Shown: one piece after another, positions 6,372 through 9,215 of the stretch
Layout of the letters: the number at the start of each line of letters is the position of its first letter
How positions within the stretch are numbered: position 1 is the first letter of the stretch
NCBI GenBank assembly: GCA_027019685.1
Contig: JALUWH010000207.1
Location: 1-9,215, forward strand
Direction: 5' to 3'
Length of the DNA stretch: 9,215 nucleotides
From: Ghiorsea sp.
Lineage (GTDB): Bacteria > Pseudomonadota > Zetaproteobacteria > Mariprofundales > Mariprofundaceae
Notes under the pieces: model-generated
The model's database searches: none
What the model saw: the letters and a program-made list of their open reading frames with translations, nothing else
What the model was told of the DNA's origin: nothing
Position numbers and translations under genes: made by a program

Positions 6372-6881
6372 GTGAACAATGCTTTTATCGCTTTGGGTGG
6401 AAACCTTGGCGATGTAAAACAAACATTCCAAACAGCATGTGATGCATTAAAAGAAACATGTAAAATCATTACAATATCCAAGCTTTATCACACGCCTGCT
6501 TTAACCATGCCAGACAGTGTGCCGCAACCCGACTATTGGAATGCCGCCATTCATGTGCAAACGCAACTGCCTGCCGACACCTTACTGGCTGAATTGCATA
6601 GAGTTGAAGCACTGCATCATCGCAAGCGCATTGAACATTGGGGTTCGCGAACATTAGACCTTGATCTGATTGCTTATGAACAACTTATATCAACCCAAAC
6701 TGAATTAAAACTACCCCACCCTGAAACACAGTCTCGGCTATTTGTCTTACAACCACTCATGGACATTGCACCATTCTGGGTACATCCTGTCACTGGAGAG
6801 AAGCTCTCTACAATGATAACACACCTTACGGATGCAGGTGAAAAGCTGCACAAAGGAGAAGCATGGCAACTTCAACATTAA
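6372..6881 (+). CDS. folK: 2-amino-4-hydroxy-6-hydroxymethyldihydropteridine pyrophosphokinase (HPPK)
   Basis: Cytoplasmic enzyme that moves pyrophosphate from ATP to 6-hydroxymethyl-7,8-dihydropterin, the step before dihydropteroate synthase in folate synthesis. The 169 residues are close to the usual length of about 160. Visible family motifs are FIALGGNLGD (5-14), the pterin-contact stretch PDYWNAA (53-59), the basic ATP-binding run HHRKR (82-86), the signature GSRTLDLDLI (91-100) with the Mg-binding aspartates D96 and D98, and PHPETQSRLFVLQPL (115-129). The common GPRT has S for P here. The start is GTG: AAGGAG (6357-6362) sits 9 nt before it, and the conserved beta-strand begins four codons later, so no other start fits. 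Its 3' end overlaps the next gene by 19 bp, so the two are probably cotranscribed and translationally coupled. Confidence 0.93.
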   Translation: MNNAFIALGGNLGDVKQTFQTACDALKETCKIITISKLYHTPALTMPDSVPQPDYWNAAIHVQTQLPADTLLAELHRVEALHHRKRIEHWGSRTLDLDLIAYEQLISTQTELKLPHPETQSRLFVLQPLMDIAPFWVHPVTGEKLSTMITHLTDAGEKLHKGEAWQLQH

Positions 6882-7513
6882 ACCTCAACCACATTGCTAT
6901 TGAAGGTGGTATTGGTGTAGGCAAAACAACTTTAGCCCAAGGATTAGCAACCAAACTCAATGCTAACCTTCTCTTAGAAGACATTGATGACAACCCCTTT
7001 TTGGAGCTGTTTTACCAAGACCCTGAACGTCATGGTTTATCCGTTCAATTATCTTTTTTATTTTCTCGCCTCAAGCAATGGCAAAGCTTAGCCCAGCAAG
7101 ACCTCTTCCAATCCATGATGATTAGCGATTATATTTTTGCCAAAGACAGGCTTTTTGCTATGACCAATTTATCCGATGAAGAGTTTGCTTTGTACAACCA
7201 AGTTGCACAGGCTGTTACCTTTGATTTACCCAAGCCTGACCTCGTTGTTTACTTGCAATCTTCGCCTGACGTTGCCCTTAAACGCATACAGCAGCGCAAT
7301 CGCACCATGGAAAAAGGTGTCAACTTGGACTACCTCAAACAGGTTACCGAAACCTTTGATAAGTTTTTCTTTCACTACCAAGAAACACCTTTATTGGTAG
7401 TGCAAACCGATCGTATCAATTTTGCAGAACGCCCCGAAGCATTGGATATGCTGATTGCACGCATCACACAAATGGGCAGAGGCACAGAATTTTGGGCTGA
7501 TTATACCGACTAA
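6863..7513 (+). CDS. Deoxynucleoside kinase family protein
   Basis: A 216-residue cytoplasmic P-loop kinase of the dNK family (deoxyadenosine/deoxyguanosine kinase-like), expected to phosphorylate a deoxynucleoside at the 5' position using ATP for nucleotide salvage. The Walker A loop GGIGVGKT lies at 15-22. The family carboxylate is likely E39 or D40 in LLLED. The DR motif (SDYIFAKDR, 88-96) is the usual substrate-binding and catalytic segment, and the arginine-rich LID KRIQQRNR is at 140-147. Start ATG 6863 has AGGAG (6854-6858) 4 nt upstream, inside folK. Substrate choice cannot be read from the sequence. Linkage of such a kinase to folK is familiar from other proteobacteria, where pantothenate genes often follow; here the next gene is a phosphorylase. 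Confidence 0.87.
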   Translation: MATSTLNLNHIAIEGGIGVGKTTLAQGLATKLNANLLLEDIDDNPFLELFYQDPERHGLSVQLSFLFSRLKQWQSLAQQDLFQSMMISDYIFAKDRLFAMTNLSDEEFALYNQVAQAVTFDLPKPDLVVYLQSSPDVALKRIQQRNRTMEKGVNLDYLKQVTETFDKFFFHYQETPLLVVQTDRINFAERPEALDMLIARITQMGRGTEFWADYTD

Positions 7514-7530
7514 AGCATATATCAACTTAT

Positions 7531-7554
7531 CAAGTCACCTTTTCTTTTGACTTG
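7531..7554. repeat. Inverted repeat after the deoxynucleoside kinase gene
   Basis: CAAGTCA (7531-7537) and TGACTTG (7548-7554) form a perfect 7-bp stem around a 10-nt pyrimidine-rich loop. No T run follows on either strand, so it does not look like a standard intrinsic terminator. It could be an operator or mRNA end structure. A second, weaker pair follows (GCCTG 7572-7576 with CAGGC 7591-7595) just before the ribosome binding site of the next gene. Confidence 0.4.
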
Positions 7555-7613
7555 CAGCATCAGCTTAGACAGCCTGCCAGCCCTCATTTACAGGCACAAT
7601 AAAGGAAACCACT

Positions 7614-9215
7614 ATGTCCAAAGCTCAATCTCATATTCGCTCCATTACAGATGTTCCCCGTGTTGGTCAAACCAGTGACGATTTAATCCGTGGTATACAG
7701 CGTCATTTTTTGCGTACGCTTGGTTTAAGTGATGCATGTATTTCAAACCATTATAAGTATCAGGCCTTGGCTTTAAGCATCCGTGACCGTTTAATGGAAA
7801 ACTGGCGTGACACCAAAGAAGCCGTACAAGAGACCAATGGTAAACGAACCTATTATTTATCTTTAGAATTTTTGATGGGCAGAGCCTTGGGCAATGCTAT
7901 TTTAAACCTTGGTTTAAATGAGCAAACCACCAAAGCCTTGCATGACTTAGGTATTGATTGCGAAGAAATGATTGAAGCTGAACATGATGCAGGTTTAGGT
8001 AATGGTGGTTTAGGCAGATTAGCCGCATGTTTTATCGATAGCTGTGCAACCCTGCAACTGCCTGTGACGGGTTATGGTATTCGTTATGAATATGGCATGT
8101 TTCGTCAAAGTATTGTCAATGGATTTCAACAAGAAGCACCTGACCACTGGTTGCGTGAAGGTAATGTATGGGAAATGGAACGCCCGGAATACACGCAAGC
8201 TGTGCATTTTGGTGGTTATTCAGAAGTATATCATGATGACAACGGCAATATGCGTGTGCGTTGGGTGAACACCAATGATGTATTGGCAGTTCCTTTTGAT
8301 ACACCCATTCCAGGCTACAAAAACGGCACGGTAAATACCTTGCGCCTTTGGAAATCAACTGCCACTGATGAGTTTGATTTGGGTGAGTTTAATGCTGGTG
8401 ATTACGCAGGTTCTGTAGCACAAAAGAACAATGCCGAAGATATTTCCATGGTGTTATATCCCAATGACAGTAACGAAAATGGTAAAGAATTACGTCTGCG
8501 CCAACAGTATTTCTTAGCATCTGCAAGTATTAAAGATGTAATTCGCCAATGGGTGGAAGTGAATGGTGAAGATTTCACGCACTTTGCAGCCAAAAACTGT
8601 TTTCAACTTAATGATACCCACCCCACTGTTTCGGTAGCCGAATTGATGCGGATTTTGATGGATGATTATTGGTTAACATGGGATGAGGCATGGGAAATCA
8701 CCCGCAATACCATGGCATACACCAATCATACTCTGCTACCCGAAGCCTTGGAGCGCTGGTCTGTACATTTATTTAGCCGTTTATTACCCCGCGTGCTGGA
8801 TATTATTTATGAAATCAATGCACGTTTCCTAAAAGACTTGGCGAAAAAGTATCCCGGTGATGTAGAGCGTCAGCGTCGTATGTCCATCATTGAAGAAGGT
8901 GATGAACAACAAGTACGCATGGCATATTTAGCCATTGTTGGTTCTTTTTCCATCAATGGCGTAGCGCAATTGCATTCAGACCTGTTGGTGGAAGGTTTAT
9001 TTAATGATTTCTATCAACTTTGGCCTGAAAAGTTCAACAATAAAACCAATGGCGTGACCCAACGCCGCTGGATGGCATGGTGCAATAAGCCATTAAGCAA
9101 GTTGATTACGGATAACATTGGTGATGACTGGATTACCCAATTGGATGAATTAAAACAGTTAGCACCTTTGGCTGATAAACCTACATTCCGCAAACAATGG
9201 GCAGCATGTAAGCTA
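7614..9215 (+). CDS. glgP: Glycogen/maltodextrin phosphorylase, N-terminal part, cut by the window edge
   Basis: Alpha-glucan phosphorylase (GT35 family), which releases glucose-1-phosphate from glycogen or maltodextrin chain ends with pyridoxal phosphate as cofactor. The frame stays open for 534 codons to the window end; the family usually has about 800-850 residues. Conserved blocks seen are YYLSLEFLMGR (80-90), GLGNGGLGRLAACF (127-140), GYGIRYEYGMF (153-163), QLNDTHP (331-337), YTNHTLLPEALERW (369-382) and WPEKFNNKTNGVTQRRW (470-486). The PLP-binding lysine region is in the missing C-terminal part. AAAGGA (7601-7606) lies 7 nt before the ATG. It starts 100 bp after the kinase gene in the same direction, so it may have its own promoter, though none was convincing. 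Glycogen and maltodextrin specificity cannot be separated here, so malP is possible. Confidence 0.93.
   Translation, partial: MSKAQSHIRSITDVPRVGQTSDDLIRGIQRHFLRTLGLSDACISNHYKYQALALSIRDRLMENWRDTKEAVQETNGKRTYYLSLEFLMGRALGNAILNLGLNEQTTKALHDLGIDCEEMIEAEHDAGLGNGGLGRLAACFIDSCATLQLPVTGYGIRYEYGMFRQSIVNGFQQEAPDHWLREGNVWEMERPEYTQAVHFGGYSEVYHDDNGNMRVRWVNTNDVLAVPFDTPIPGYKNGTVNTLRLWKSTATDEFDLGEFNAGDYAGSVAQKNNAEDISMVLYPNDSNENGKELRLRQQYFLASASIKDVIRQWVEVNGEDFTHFAAKNCFQLNDTHPTVSVAELMRILMDDYWLTWDEAWEITRNTMAYTNHTLLPEALERWSVHLFSRLLPRVLDIIYEINARFLKDLAKKYPGDVERQRRMSIIEEGDEQQVRMAYLAIVGSFSINGVAQLHSDLLVEGLFNDFYQLWPEKFNNKTNGVTQRRWMAWCNKPLSKLITDNIGDDWITQLDELKQLAPLADKPTFRKQWAACKL

Noticed and set aside
7547..7575. Sigma-70 promoter for glgP using TTGACT at 7547-7552
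   Set aside because: No acceptable -10 hexamer lies 16-18 nt downstream, and TTGACT is part of the inverted repeat.
8019..8593. Short open frames on both strands inside the phosphorylase gene
   Set aside because: They are shadows of the conserved GlgP coding frame, which stays open from 7614 to the end of the window.

Overview
The window looks like ordinary chromosomal DNA from a moderately AT-rich Gram-negative proteobacterium. The grounds are the gene families (NirB, NarK/NasA, YdgA/DUF945, FolK, GlgP), clear Shine-Dalgarno sequences, CCA-encoding tRNA genes, and sigma-54 type -24/-12 promoters. A marine or chemolithotrophic proteobacterium would fit, but the sequence alone does not fix the genus.

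Left part (1-4280): a nitrate/nitrite assimilation locus. The N-terminal 257 codons of nirB, the large subunit of NADH-dependent assimilatory nitrite reductase, read leftward off the window edge. Divergent from it are a NarK/NasA-type nitrate/nitrite transporter and, 27 bp downstream, a bifunctional PP2C phosphatase / Ser-Thr kinase protein with a C-terminal membrane anchor. From memory, Pseudomonas aeruginosa has the same set side by side (nirB, a kinase gene and nasA, around PA1781-PA1783). The 265-bp divergent intergenic region has a good sigma-54 promoter facing each way. Between them lie three closely spaced palindromes, a GATACAGG direct repeat and two one-mismatch IHF-like sites. This looks like one shared enhancer region switching both transcription units under nitrogen control, although I see no canonical NtrC site.

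Middle part (4281-6231): a leftward gene for a YdgA/DUF945 periplasmic or membrane-anchored protein converges on the kinase gene. A 301-bp gene-free stretch with one clear imperfect hairpin follows. Then comes a leftward tRNA operon in the transcription order Pro(TGG), Arg(TCT), His(GTG), preceded by a sigma-70 promoter with a GC-rich discriminator typical of stable-RNA promoters.

Right part (6232-9215): rightward genes. folK (folate synthesis, GTG start) overlaps a deoxynucleoside kinase gene by 19 bp. After a 100-bp gap comes the N-terminal 534 codons of a glycogen/maltodextrin phosphorylase that runs off the right edge.

I see no mobile element, CRISPR array, phage gene or unrecognised multi-gene system. 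The parts most worth a second look are the divergent sigma-54 control region and the membrane-anchored kinase/phosphatase coupled to the nitrate transporter.
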